64,000 nucleotides of DNA from Solenopsis invicta (GCF_016802725.1 NC_052666.1:27247497-27311496), one strand, 5' to 3'. Counted from the first letter of the stretch, positions 1 to 11,368 are shown. Program-made: numbers and translations. The notes: generated by a model from the letters alone, not told the origin.

Positions 1-2086
1 GGAAATGCTTTGTTAGTATCGAGATGCATTAAACGAAATCCTGACTAACTGGTAAATTATTTCGGAATTATTGTTAATTGCCGACCGTGGAGGTTAACGT
101 TCAATTACCGTTTCAGCTCGATCACGGGAGATTTTTATCGAAAGATATTATCGTGAAAGTTGTTTCCGGAGTTTCGCCTTCGATAGGGAAGACCGCGACG
201 AATCAATCATTTCGGTGGCAGACATATTTCTCTTCCCGTCTCTCGTACTTGCGCCGTCTCTCACGCCGAGAGTTCCCTTTCTCTTTCTCTCTCTCTCTAT
301 CGCTCTCTTCTCTCCTCCGACTTCTCTTGCGAGATCTCCGACAGGTCGAAGCGGGGGTGAAGGAAGGTGGAGGAGGAGAAGGGACAGGATTGGGTGGAGA
401 GAACGACAGATCTGGCGTCGTTAAGATAGAGCAGGCCGATAGCGCTCCATGGCTAAACTCAAACACGCACACGCGACTCGGCTTCGAGCTCTCTTCGCTT
501 GAAAATACATGGATTATTCGTGCCCAAACACCAAGCTACCGGGTGCTCGGAATATGGTAATCGTCGCCCGAAACCAGCCTCACGCGAGACATGGCTATGC
601 GGGGTCAGCAAGGTCACGCTCGACTTTCGTGGCTAGATGGAATTCTCCGTCTGCAGCGTTGCTTCTAAACTAGAGGCGAAAAGTAAAATTTCATCACATC
701 GTGATTTAACATATAAAAAGCATTAAAGAACGGATGAAGTAAGAGCAAATCTGCGAAACCCATGAACATTGCGTCTGCTTGATTATATTTTAACAGACAT
801 AGAATTCGAAGGGAATAATCATTCGTTTATGCCTGAGTAATCTCCGGAAAGAAAAGAAATCAAATAATTTAAGGGTGCCTCGTTTTCGAAGGGTGTCTAT
901 GAGTGAAGCGCTGTTCATTGACATGTGAGTTCGATAAAAATCAAGATAGTCGATCGACGAAACTTTGCGATTAAATCCGCTAGAGAAAGTCTCCGATGTA
1001 AACGTCTTTCGCGGCTATTTTCGTCGCTTAGGTCGTAAACAACGGCACCGGATGCTGATCCGGGACACTCATTAATTCTACAAGGTTGCTCGGTAAAAAT
1101 TCGGCCCCTCCGACGAAGTAGCGCGGGAATACGGGCCCGGGACTTGCTCTTTCAATAACAAAGTCAGCTGTAATCCAAGCTGTTGCCGGTCGTCACGCGG
1201 GAAGACCTCCTGGTTGAAGGACGGACCCGGGCCCGTCCATCTCACGTGCGTGCGCGGTCACGACCGAAAGGTCCTGGGCCCCGAGGCCCAGGAGTCGAAC
1301 TTCTAGTATTACACGGACTGTGAACGGATTAGTCCGCGACAAACAACGTATTTTGCCGGTGTTTTAGTTTCCGAGAAAGGAAGGCACGATCGAGTTCACA
1401 TCGATGTTTGTTGCGGCTCCAATCGGCGCTTAAATCTCGCAATTTCTTTGTTCCGCAAAGTGCGAGGCCTAACGAGCGACATGTCTCTTCTCTCCGATAG
1501 TTTGAAAAGCGATAGACACGCTCGCCGTTTGAAACGGAAAAAGCGAGGGGGTTCTAATGTCACGTTAATATTTCCGAAAACAGAAATTTAATCGTTTTTT
1601 TGCAAACGTCTTATGTACTTATTACAGTCGCGTATCTCACGACTGCGAATTACCGTCGAATTCCTGTTAATCAATTTATGCTGCGACGGGACGCGGTAAC
1701 GTCTCTACAAGGGAGATCGTCGCGAGCATATCAAGTGGCACGAAACGGACTTCGACGTAATTCGGACTTCTACGTAATTCGATTTTATAACTTCCTCGCA
1801 AATCGGCTCTTTTATCGACCGCGGAGGCCCAACGTCTTCGTGGAGCTACCTTCCGGCGTGTGTCGCGACTGCAAAATGTGAAATTAGCATAACGCAGTCG
1901 TATAACTGGACAGTAAACTGTTCACCCTTCTGAAAGGAAAATTTTTACACGAGAAACCTTATTCTTCTTTTACAAATTGAATTCGTCATTTGGATTTATC
2001 TGCTTCAATTTTCGGAATAATTATCGTCTAAACTCGTCATTAAAATTCGACCAGATGTCTCGAAAGAAGAAATAGACGGAGGAGAG

Positions 2087-2167
2087 TACACTGTAAAAAA
2101 TAAAATGCTAATTTAACTGGACTTTCTGTGACATTTTTTTTTTTTTTTTTTTTTTTTTTACTGTGTA
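2087..2167. mobile_element. Short hairpin element with poly-T arm (MITE-like)
   Basis: The left end reads acactgtaaaaaataaa and the right end ttttttttactgtgt, giving imperfect terminal inverted repeats around about 50 bases. The right arm is a run of 26 T (2134-2159). It could be a degenerate MITE or just an expanded poly-T. Weak call. Confidence 0.3.
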
Positions 2168-2351
2168 TTTACCACGAAGCGCTGCAACGCGTTTATTTTT
2201 TATTTGTATTCTTTTTATTTCGCTGAGGTAAATTCCGTCTCGAGGCGTAACGATCTTTCTGTCCCAAGCTTCTTTTTCAAGACAACTGGAGAGAGACGGA
2301 ACGGAGCAGTCCTAAAATTATTTCTCTTATCGGTCAATCACAGTGTCAAAT

Positions 2352-2352
2352 G

Positions 2353-2383
<31 letters not shown>
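2352..2383. repeat. (TA)n microsatellite
   Basis: Uninterrupted TA dinucleotides with one phase slip near 2375, in the upstream pnr intron. Confidence 0.9.
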
Positions 2384-2735
2384 CCCGCAGTACATACGCG
2401 CGCACGCACACACCGCACGCGTAACAGCGACCAACGAGATCGAGATCCATATCGGAAAAGACAAGGTGCCTCTGTTCTACGTGAGGACTCTCTGGTCGTC
2501 CTCGACTCATCTTCTTCTTCACCTTCGCAGATATGAGCCGTGAAGTATAGGTCTTCGTCCTGTTTCATTGCCTTCTCGTTCTCTTAATAAGCAACAATGG
2601 AAATTCCTCTGCGCCGCGCGTTTATGTTATATGAGAAGATTAAACCTTTGTTGTTCGCGCCCGGGTCTGTCATTATCTAGTTTTAATTACGCGACTCTGT
2701 CGCGGAAGATCTTAAATTGCTTGCCAGATTGTGAT

Positions 2736-2756
2736 GCGCGCGCGCGCGCGCGCGCG
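2736..2756. repeat. (GC)n microsatellite
   Basis: Pure alternating GC run of 21 bases. Similar runs occur at about 5019-5038 and 6890-6906. Alternating GC can adopt Z-DNA and is uncommon in CpG-depleted genomes, so it fits an unmethylated, CpG-rich insect genome. Confidence 0.9.
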
Positions 2757-5577
2757 TCCACGTTCGCGAACGCGACGAACTAAGTAACGACGTGAAATCT
2801 TCGATCTTTATGAAGTTCATAAATATTCGCAGTTTATAATTCTGTTAAGATTGATAAGGAGTTACATGGCTTCATCAACGTCGGTTAGCGTTAAGGTTAT
2901 CTATCATCAAACGGGCGCTGCGAAACAGCCATAATTATTGCTCCGGAGCATTATTATTCATGCTATTGTCACACACCGTGAAAGGCTGCGCGTTGTCGTG
3001 CATCGCGTACTTAAAATTCGCTGCGCCGGGCATTTTAAAACACCCCTCCGCAACGCGGTCGAAAGTGGACCTATACTCGCGAATGGGGCGTGAGGTTCGA
3101 TCTCCGAACGAGCGCGCGATCGGTCGACAAAAAGATTTCCGAAATTTCAGCCGTGCCGCTGTTTCCTGGCGACTAGATTCTTTTTATTCATTTAACCTCA
3201 TCCGCGATACGGACGTGCCAGGCTTGCAATTTCGTATGCGATCCGCGCGCAGTTGCATCGTGTGCGATCACATCAATCTGCATACGAATTCCCGGTCTTT
3301 CCTCCACCTCGTCCATCTTTCCACCTTATCTCGCAGTTTACTTTTCGCTTCCCTCTCTCTTCCCTCCCCCATCTCTTTTTTTCGTTTTTTTACGCGTTCT
3401 CCCTTTTCCGCCGGTTGGGTACGTTTCTCCTTTTTATTTCCCTTTCTCTCCTCGACGCGGCATCGTCTCTTTTGTTCGCACTTTCGGACACCCGCGAACT
3501 CCCACGAACCTCCGGTGGTTCCTATTAAATCCATTGGTATTGTATTCAAATTGGTTCGAGCTTTCTACCTGTACGTCCGCTCGTCTTTACCGTGTCGTTT
3601 TCTCGACCGCTCATCTGGTCGCTTTGTCGCTCATTAAAAGATCCATTAACGGTTAACTAGTATTTCATACGATCTTAACGTTATAAAACAGGGCACAGTA
3701 TAGCGAGCGCAAAGCGTCATAATTGTCATAGGTGTTTATTTAATGTATTTAAGGCAATTGGAATTATAATTTTATTTTATTTTATTTCATTTTTGGATGC
3801 CTGCGAAACGCCCAAAACTGAATCTGCTGGAAGTAAAACTAAGATGCATGTCCCCAATAATCAGACATGTAACGATGCAGAATCAAGAGGCTGTTGAATT
3901 TTTATCAAATAATTCACGATATAAAGTGATTACGTAATTAACTGAAAAATGAAAGATAAAATCTTATCATTAACATACAAAAATGTGAAATAGTTTAAAT
4001 TATTCCGAAAATAATTCAAACTTAAGCATTTAAATGAACCATCACCTGGACACTCTAAAACGTTTATCTTTAACATTCTAAATGCTTATCCCAAACTGGT
4101 TACTGGACCTTATTTGTAACCGGAGAATGATCTTAATATTTTTCTCTCGTAGCAAACCGTGAGATTTTTCGACGTTTTCGTATCTAATTATTGCGAAATT
4201 TTTTTCACGCACGCGTTAGTATTTCGACCGCATCGACCGGCGCAGTGTGTAAGAAAAAAAAAGCCGGTTCGCAAAGAGCCGCCGCGCGTTTCATCCCAAG
4301 ACAACGAGAGTGACCGTTAATTCGGCAAATTCGGCCAATTGCGTAATTCCGAAAAGAGTCGTTGACCGTCTGGACGCCGCGCCGCGCCGCGTCGGGCTAT
4401 GGGTGGTGCGAAAGACAAGCAAGAAAAAAATCGCGCCGGGGGCTGCGGGACGGTCAAATCCGCAGGGGGAGGAAAGAGGAGAGAATGATGCGCCTCCACA
4501 CGCGCACGCACTCACACCACCTTCTTCGCGCAATACCGGGAACCTTTTCCCCCCAAGTTGGCAGTTGTGTCACGTCGCGGCGACTACAAAGCGCCGCGAT
4601 TCCTCCCTCCCTCCACTCCTCCCTCGTACCGGCCCGACTCGATGCAATACACAACACTTGCATACCATACTTATTTCGTACTTAAGCATCGCACGGAGCG
4701 CGTGTGCATCGCACACGAGCGTAGGTTTCGCCGCATATACAGGGTGAGCCGATAATTAAGTTCTTCCTCGAGTCGACGCTCGTCATTACGTTTCTTTCCT
4801 TCGCAAAGCGCATTCTTTTTCACGAGGTATTTATCTTTAGACCGCTATTGAATTCGAGACGCGATCCAAGCTGAACTTTCGTTCGACCGTACAATTTATC
4901 TTATTGATTATCCCCGTGATCGGAGAGTGCGAGTTTAGTTTCTTGTTCTGCCGACACTTCCATTTTACTTTACAGCGATTTCTCCGTATTCTTCGTGTTT
5001 CAGATAATCGCATTCATGGCGCGCGCGCGCGCGCGCGTGCGCCTAACGATTGGATTTTGTCATTCTTTCAATTTTCTTTTTCGTATGCGGTTGAAAGGTA
5101 GTAATTTTCCTTCCAGCCCGATCACCCCTTACATAAATAGATACAGCGCAGGTTGTCTTCTTTCGTGAATGCGTGCGTGCCGCACGAATACGCTTTCATG
5201 CCGATGAATGATGCATCGCGGACAACGCGCGCCTGCGTTAGGCATCCGTGTGTAAATAATGGATTAATTAATAAAAGTGCACGCCCGCACCGGACTTCCT
5301 CCTCCTTTTTTTTTATTCTCTACGTGGTCATTATCCCTCGTGGAAGATAATTTTCATATAAACAGGGCAGATGTGCATCCCGCAGCCTACATCGTTCTAC
5401 TGCGTTTTCGTCAAAAACAAACGCCGTAGCGTGTCTCGCCTCCATTTCGTTCGATTTTCCTTTGACTATAATTATTAATGACATAATGACAGCACGTCAA
5501 TGATTTTATTCGCTAGAAGCCGTGCTCTTAACTCGTAAGCGCGCTCGCGTGACGTTTTTAAAAAGAATTCATTTTTA

Positions 5578-5811
5578 TTTACGCATTGAGAAAAAATTGA
5601 TTGAAAAACTAAAATATTTAGTCCGATACGCGCAATTAAATATCGAGTTGATTTAATTAAGTCTTGGTTAAAAAATTTGAATAATTGATAGGAATTATAT
5701 CGTTTTTACGCAACTAAATAGCTGCTGAATCAACTCAATGTTCAGTTGTACGTATCGGGGATTAAATATTGTACTTTTTTTTAACAAATTCTTTTCTCAG
5801 TGTAAATAATT
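5578..5811. mobile_element. Palindromic MITE-like element in pnr intron
   Basis: The left arm (tttacgcattgagaaaaaat..., then tttagtccgatacgcgcaa) is mirrored at the right end, whose reverse complement reads tttacactgagaaaagaat and then tttaatccccgatacgta. The arms extend inward for roughly 90 bases with mismatches. There is no coding frame. The terminal word resembles ACACTGAGAAAA, shared with other elements in the window (21925, 37138, 46578). Confidence 0.6.
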
Positions 5812-7351
5812 ATAATCTGAGACATGTTTCAAACATAAAGTAATATAATTGTCAAACATTGGAAATTCAAGAACTATATTTTTAAAAATACTTTTCTATA
5901 ATATATTAAATTATTAAATTAAATTTATAGCTTACAATGTCTAGGCCAGTTTGACTTCTACGCGAAAAGCTTGCGGATTCACTTCTCTCAATGTATAGAT
6001 TAATTTTGATCTCCGATTAATTCTTAGAATTAGAAAAAAGATAAAAAGTGAGTTATCAAAGTTAACGCACATTGAAAATGGATATAAATCGAGCTCGAGG
6101 ATGATGCCACGCATCGAGTACCACCGTCCCGTTCGCTTGACCGTTTACTTTTAGCAAGCGTTATCGTTAATTTCGATCGAAATGAGAAGCTGACGACCTC
6201 CTACGCCTCCTTCTCAACGAAACAATACCGCGGCGCCTCTTCGTGCGAACGCGCGGACGAGGCGTGGTCGCGCTGGATGCACAACGGTGACGTAGCCTCT
6301 CGCGAATTGTGCTCGAGGACTGTCGATTTGTTAATTGCACCGGCTTCCAGAGACTACCAGGAATCTGAGGGATTCCTTAATTGCGCGCTCTGGTCTGGTA
6401 AGCCGGCGAGATTACGTCAGTGATGTTGCGCCGCGCTCGATCTCTCGCCGCGACGCGACGTCTCGTTTCGCTTCCAGATTCAATTCCGAGATAACGAACG
6501 AAACTGCGCGTCACTGACATTAATACTCGTATCATTCGGGTAATAAGAGCTGAAGCGATTTTAAAATCGGGCGGCCCTTTCCCAAATCTAGTATTAGAAA
6601 TGAAATCGTCGGAGTGGATGCGCCAGGCTGACGGCGCGGCGCTCTGACTCTCGCAAACGAGAGAGACGCGAGGAGAATTGATTTAGCTAGGACGCCATGG
6701 CACGAGCATGGGAATCCGAATGGAACGTTGCGGAGAGGAAAAATCGCAGATTGAAGTTTAGAATAAAGAAGGGTATTCCCTGCGCTCTCTGCCGTCCGTC
6801 GAACATGCAACACGCGATGATTTACGATCCTGTGTACGGAGCGCATTGCCGAGCACATCGCCGCGCGCAGTCGAACGAAGAAAACGCATCGCGCGCGCGC
6901 GCGCGAGCGCGTTGCACTCCAATGAATAACATCTTCCGACGATCGCGATGCTTCCTTCTTATTTCTCTTTCCCTCCTTCCCGTTGCGTCACCGCATTGTT
7001 CGCGTCGGTAATTTTACGGTCCTTCCTGGGCTGGATTTTTCATGTCCATCATTACATATAGTTCTTTTATTCTCTCTCTTAAAACTATCTCACGGAAATG
7101 TCGCAATGAGATAGTGGTGTTACGTATCATTTTATTTTCTTCAAGATTCAGCGCGTTACAATTTCTTTGAGATTCAATTAACGATTCTGTCTTTATCGCA
7201 ATCATAAATTTCCATGGTTAAGTACTTTGTCTAATAATTCTTCTTACCCAATAAAGGAGTGAGCCGTGATTGTCGTATGCAGGATAAGTCACGCGCTCTT
7301 TATGTAGTATAAACTTTAAACTTAGCGAACTGTTGTCTACGACTGTTGCAG

Positions 7352-7541
7352 GTGAACCGACCGCTGACGATGAAGAAGGAGGGCATCCAAACGAGAAACA
7401 GGAAGCTCTCGTCGAAAAGCAAGAAGAAGAAGGCCGGCGGCTGCCTAGGCCTCGGTGGTGTTATGGGCGACATGATCAAGGCCAGTGGACACCTTGATCT
7501 CGACAACAAGCCCTTCCACTCAGGATTCGGATCGCCAATGG
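7352..7541 (+). CDS. pnr: pnr exon a: end of C-finger and basic tail
   Basis: The acceptor is gactgttgcag ending at 7351, and the exon opens in phase 0 with GTG (Val). It encodes 63 codons plus one base, and the donor G|GTAAGT starts at 7542. Residues 1-27 are the basic GATA tail. A Gly/Leu-rich stretch (AGGCLGLGGVMGDM) follows, then a segment ending in SGFGSPM. The open frame runs on past the donor to a stop at 7676, but that sequence is AT-rich and has no family resemblance, so it is intron. Confidence 0.9.
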
Positions 7542-9632
7542 GTAAGTTGAATCTTTCGACTTGCGGAAACTTTTCTGTTACAAATTTAATAATTTCAACG
7601 GAAAAGAACCATTTTGCTGACGTATCTAAAAATTTATGTACGAATCTGAAAATAATTTTCTATCAAACTAATTATTAAGAGTTAAAGTGCAGAAATAGAA
7701 TTCAATTAAAATGTACGGAGGTCAATGCAGGGCTGACCCTAATTATTCTTGTGTGTAATAATATGTAATTAATTGAAGATTAATAAAGCAGATGTTTCAA
7801 AATAGTTATGAAAAAAGGGTGATTAGCAATGCTGCAAAAAATCTTGATCTTCTGGCGTCCAGATTGAGCGTCCTACATAATTATTTTTTAGTCTAATGGA
7901 AAATTATTTTCCATTAGACCAAAACCGTACCCAGCTAAATTTTTTGTTTTAGCTAATAAATCTTTTAACAAAACCACTCTTTCCGTGAAGGTATTTTTAA
8001 AGTTGCGTTTTAAATACATTTAGAGACAGAGATTATCTTCTACATCTAACCCGCGAAAACAGATTCATGTTGAATTTAGATTCAAGTTAGATTAGCGGCC
8101 ACGCACTTGACATAAAGATTCGCGATTTGTACGACGATGATTTCTTGATATAATCATCATTGTAAACAACTCAGTACGACCGAAAAGAATTCGCCGGTGT
8201 CTCGGGATCTCTTATGTGAAATTCATATGCGTGGGGGGATTTTAAAAGGGCGACGCTTCCCATTATCGTTTCAGGTACGTCGCAGCATCATCACACGATG
8301 CATCCGGCGATGCAGCATTACATGTATCACACGGGTGTCGGCGTGGCCGGAGGTCTTCATCAAGGATTTGCGCCACCGGCGCCGCCCCCCATCCACCCGC
8401 ACTCGCATTCGCATTCCCATTCTCATCACATGACGAGTCTTCAGGGTCTGCAGCTGGCGGCTACGACGAACGCAATGGTGAGTGCACGATTGTTACCTTC
8501 ATCGGCGATTGACCAAAGGCTTCGGCCGCCGATAATCGATCAGGATCTACCGCGTGGAGTTCCCCTCGAGTCGTGGAGCCGAACTTTAACGCGCTGCAAC
8601 TACCACGATAGCGAAATGATTTGACCGGCGTCATTTAGATCCATAATTTCCAAATGCTTTACATTACTTGATGGAGAGATTTAAAGAAGTTTGACACAGT
8701 GCTGGAAACGTTAGGTGATTGAGTAATTCGGGCAGTTCGAGTTTCAAGCTCTGATGTCAAATAATTTGAATCTTTTTCGATCTCAAAGGTTTTCGAACTG
8801 TTTGAACTTCAGATCCGAATGTTTGAACCTAAATTTCCTAAAATATTAATAAAAGAAAAAAAATTCGCGAAAAACTGCTCTTTTGTTTTCAATGCACACT
8901 GCGCTTCCAAATATTCTTTACTGCTAAAAATGTCATGACAGTCAATGTATTTTTTTAAGTTAAACGTTAAATTTAAAGTATCTATAATGGAAAAGTATGT
9001 GCATGAAATTTAGTGCATTTTTGATAACGGTTAAATGTTTTTTAATGTACCTGCTTGAAATTTGCTTCCGTTATATTACACTAAATTTTGAACTGTTTGA
9101 ACTTCAGAAACAACGAATCGACATTATAGCCGATCACTGCTCATATTCGAACTGTCCGAATTTTCCGAAATATTCAAACTACATGCTCTTTTCTTTGTAC
9201 TGTTCGAATAGATCGAATATTATAATACGTGCAAATCTCTTTGAATCCTCTAATTCAATGTACAAAATATAAACGTAATTTTCGCGAATCACATTGCTCC
9301 GAATATTAAGGGCTACTTGCACCAATGCCGATTAACTTAATTGCCGATTAAGTGTCAACCGTGATTGGTCAATTTTACTTAACGACAAATGCGATCGGTC
9401 AATTCCGATAGAAAAATCAGCCGATCAAGTTAATCGGCGTTGGTGCAAGTGGCCCTAAGTTTCGATCGTCGCTACTAGTGCAATTTCCACGAATCCGTCT
9501 CTGTTTCCAAGCGCTAAAATTAATCGCGCGCGCGAAAGGAGAACCTTCACTCGCGGCCGGCAAGTAGAGCATCTCAAGAGTGTGGTAATCTTTGTCTGGT
9601 TTCAGACCGGCTGGCGATCGGAGTACACATGA
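7352..9632 (+). CDS. pnr: pannier-type GATA transcription factor, C-terminal part (3 exons, 5'-partial)
   Basis: Coding join is 7352-7541, 8275-8477, 9606-9632, about 139 codons plus TGA. The first codons in the window read VNRPLTMKKEGIQTRNRK and continue into LSSKSKKKK. This is the end of the C-terminal GATA zinc finger and its basic tail, which contacts DNA at GATA sites in the nucleus. The intron falls just before VNRPL, at a position typical of GATA genes. The RNRKLSSKSKKKK tail is what I recall for insect pannier; serpent and GATAe tails usually read RKRKP. Pannier acts in dorsal ectoderm, sensory-bristle and heart patterning in Drosophila. The rest of the tail is Gly/His/Pro-rich with an (HS)n run and ends WRSEYT. 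Both finger cores (CxNC...CNAC) and the amino terminus are missing, so they must lie upstream of base 1. Another GATA4/5/6-class paralogue is the main alternative. Confidence 0.88.
7616..7665 (+). repeat. Fragment related to the hairpin element at 25591-25800
   Basis: Starts gctgacgtatctaaaaattt and contains aatctgaaaataatttt. The element at 25591 starts gctgaagtatctaaaaattt and carries aatctgaaaatacttttg in the same order. Probably the remnant of one arm of the same family. Confidence 0.4.
7891..7919. repeat. Perfect 29-base palindrome
   Basis: Two 14-base arms (gtctaatggaaaat and its exact reverse complement) flank a single central base, within the intron between pnr exons a and b. It could be a tiny hairpin element or a dimer protein site; function unknown. 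Confidence 0.85.
8275..8477 (+). CDS. pnr: pnr exon b: His/Pro-rich tail
   Basis: The acceptor ttatcgtttcag ends at 8274, and the exon completes the split Gly codon (G|GT). It reads GTSQHHHTMHPAMQHYMYH and then a Gly/Val-rich part. A Pro-rich run (APPAPPP) and an alternating His-Ser run of about eleven residues follow. The exon closes at LAATTNAM, in phase 0, with donor GTGAGT at 8478. The His-Ser run comes from a CAY-TCN codon repeat near 8400-8427 and is probably length-variable. The region corresponds to the low-complexity C-terminal domain of pannier. Confidence 0.85.
8478..9605 (+). other. pnr last intron
   Basis: GTGAGT...CAG intron of 1128 bases. It contains a zone (about 8740-9260) enriched in TTCGAA- and TTTGAA-like words, including a near-identical block repeated at about 8799 and 9086. 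A palindromic MITE-like element sits at 9308-9457, about 150 bases before the acceptor. Confidence 0.75.
9308..9457. mobile_element. MITE in the last pnr intron
   Basis: Terminal inverted repeats of about 30 bases: the left end reads ggctacttgcaccaatgccg and then attaactt. The reverse complement of the right end reads ggccacttgcaccaacgccg and then attaactt. Total length is about 150 bases with no coding capacity. The flanks read TTAAG / CTAAG. A short palindromic non-autonomous DNA transposon fits; the superfamily cannot be set from this copy. Confidence 0.75.
9606..9632 (+). CDS. pnr: pnr terminal coding exon (8 codons plus stop)
   Basis: The acceptor tctggtttcag ends at 9605. The following nine codons read T-G-W-R-S-E-Y-T-stop, with TGA at 9630-9632. 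The phase (0) matches the donor at 8477. A WR-x-(D/E)-YT ending fits the conserved carboxy terminus I recall for insect pannier. That match supports calling so short an exon, but it is from memory and should be checked against orthologues. Confidence 0.72.
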   Translation, partial: TGWRSEYT

Positions 9633-9906
9633 ATCGTGAGTGACTAGCAGCTCAGGACGCAGCCCACCACTGTCTCGTTGTAATGTAAAAAGAAAGGAAA
9701 AAAAACCCAGAAAAAAAAAGAAAAACTAAACACAGAAAGCGCTCCTCTTCTCTTTCTCGCACGCGGGCCTCCTCGAGCCATGGGGCCACGATCGATCACT
9801 GACGACACGAAAATCCCGACACGCGGGATCCCGGGGACTCACGGTCCCTGTGCACTCACTGACGGCCGTGAGAGCGCCTGTCGGATCTCTCTCAAGTGAA
9901 AGCTCA

Positions 9907-9914
9907 TGTAAATA
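9907..9914 (+). promoter_or_regulatory. Pumilio-type motif TGTAAATA in 3' UTR (first)
   Basis: Exact match to the PUF-protein recognition word UGUANAUA, 275 bases after the stop codon. A second copy is at 10006-10013. In Drosophila, Pumilio represses mRNAs through such sites. Binding here is inferred only from the motif. Confidence 0.35.
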
Positions 9915-10005
9915 TGTAAAGTTTTATGTAGGGCCATCGAGCCCCGGCCCCAAGTACAAAGGAAAAATCAGCTACTGTATTGAGTCTTATATATGATATA
10001 TAGCA

Positions 10006-10013
10006 TGTAAATA
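10006..10013 (+). promoter_or_regulatory. Pumilio-type motif TGTAAATA in 3' UTR (second)
   Basis: Second exact UGUAAAUA word, overlapping the proximal AATAAA at 10010-10015. A protein bound here could compete with polyadenylation at the same site; that is speculation from the overlap. Confidence 0.3.
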
Positions 10014-10015
10014 AA
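10010..10015 (+). terminator. Proximal poly(A) signal AATAAA
   Basis: First canonical AATAAA downstream of the pnr stop, 378 bases after it, in an AT-rich stretch. T/G-rich DNA (tgtgcgcgcg, tgtctgtgtgtg) follows within 20-70 bases, as expected for a cleavage region. Later AATAAA signals at 11217-11222, 11635-11640 and 12645-12650 are alternatives. Confidence 0.5.
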
Positions 10016-11368
10016 TACATAGATACAAGAATTTATATATTATGTGCGCGCGTACGAGCGAATGTACGTCTGTGTGTGAGCGAGTGCATCGGGGAAGGGT
10101 GGATGCGCGTGTGCTTGTGATGACCTGATGTTTTAGGTGACTCCTCGGAGGATTCTGGGCGAACGAATTAGAATGCCGGGATCGTCGCGCGGGACCATAA
10201 TACGCGTTACGGTCCTCCCGCGCGACGATCGACGGCGACGGCGACGGTGCGGTGCGGCGTGGCGCCGCGGGGAGATCCGCCGGATCGCGCTTCGCGCCCA
10301 AAATCGCTTTCCGAGTGCGAAGAGTCGAAGGCGTGGGAGTGCTGCCGCGAGTGCGCGCGGGGTTCCGGAATACACGCGCGTTCCATGCTACGCACGGAAG
10401 TCGACGCGGTATCGTGCAATTTCGAGAGAGAGAGAAACGTTTATTGGCGGGCGTTCGTAACTCGGTGCGGGATCGTTTGGACGTACCCTCAGAGATCCTC
10501 GCCGTCGGTCGGTCGCGCCACGCCGCGCCGCGCCGCGCCGCGCGCTCGCGTGTCGCTTCGCCGTGAGACTTTCCGAGACTCCCCGTCGAAGCCCCGTGTC
10601 GTTTCGGCCGCAATTAAACGGAACGGCAATTAGCAGTCTCGCAAACGGTAATTTACGAAGCTCGCTATATCCTACGCTGACTCTTTCGAAAGAGAGAACG
10701 TCGAAGCGTTCTCTCTTTTCACAGAGCGACCACTACTTTTCACTATGTAGCAATCTAGTTCGTTAAAAGGAAAAAAAAATTGATGTTTCTCCCTCCGGCG
10801 TTTTTTATTCGAGTAGACACGCGCAGCAATAATCGGAGGCACTTCGATCGCTCGCTCAGTGCCCGTTTTTTGGGGAACATTGTTTTTAAGGAACACGATA
10901 TATGGTTACAGCCAATTGCACGCGGAATTCAGTATCTCTTTCCAAAGAAGAGTCGATCGAGCCACGGCCGAGAAGCACAATTAATTTCCCAGGAATTGAA
11001 ATGCCTTTTCACGATATCTCGAGGTGAATTGAACCTCGATCGCGGATTATAAATACCGGTAGTTTCCGAAATCGAGCTTTTTCTTTTTTTTTTCTTCTTC
11101 TTCTTCTTTCCTTAGAACTTTTGATTGTACCTTGCCTCTGTCTGTCCACTGTCGGCGTCCATTGGTCCAGCACCGTTCTGTGTGTCGTACCGGTTAGTGA
11201 TAGTTCACATAAGTGTAATAAAAGCGCATAGAAGGTAAATTCGTAAATTATATACGAGAGGCCTCCGACGATCGCGATCGAGCGGGCCGACCCGACGCGT
11301 CTCGATGCGATCGCCGGATCGCACGAGCGTTTAGCTTCATAATTTAGTCACGGCGGATACGAAGGATC

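Larger units (their letters stand above)
1..7351 (+). other. Intron of pnr (3' portion); no coding exon found
   Basis: I searched by eye for the GATA finger signatures (CxNC, LWRR, CNACGLYY) and found none, so the zinc-finger exons are upstream of base 1. The stretch holds CpG-rich blocks (about 1000-1480, 4200-4760 and 6100-6530) alternating with AT-rich DNA. It also has GA/CT tracts near 270-420 and 3300-3470, a long poly-T and several GC or TA microsatellites. Hairpin elements lie at 2087-2167 and 5578-5811. The CpG-rich blocks could be alternative promoters or enhancers, but nothing in them proves it. Confidence 0.7.
7542..8274 (+). other. pnr intron between exons a and b
   Basis: GTAAGT...CAG intron of 733 bases, AT-rich. 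It holds a fragment at 7616-7665 related to the hairpin element at 25591-25800, and a perfect 29-base palindrome at 7891-7919. No other coding signal was seen. Confidence 0.8.

Noticed and set aside
2960..3637. 225-codon plus-strand frame
   Set aside because: Includes a long pyrimidine-rich tract read as Ser/Leu/Phe, lies inside the pnr intron, and has overlapping frames on both strands.
1..7351. Search for the two GATA zinc-finger exons upstream of exon a
   Set aside because: No CxNC, LWRR or CNACG coding signature seen on the plus strand, so these exons are taken to lie outside the window.
9987..10613. 208-codon minus-strand frame downstream of pnr
   Set aside because: Antisense to the 3' UTR region, Arg/Pro-rich from CpG composition, with at least four other frames overlapping it.
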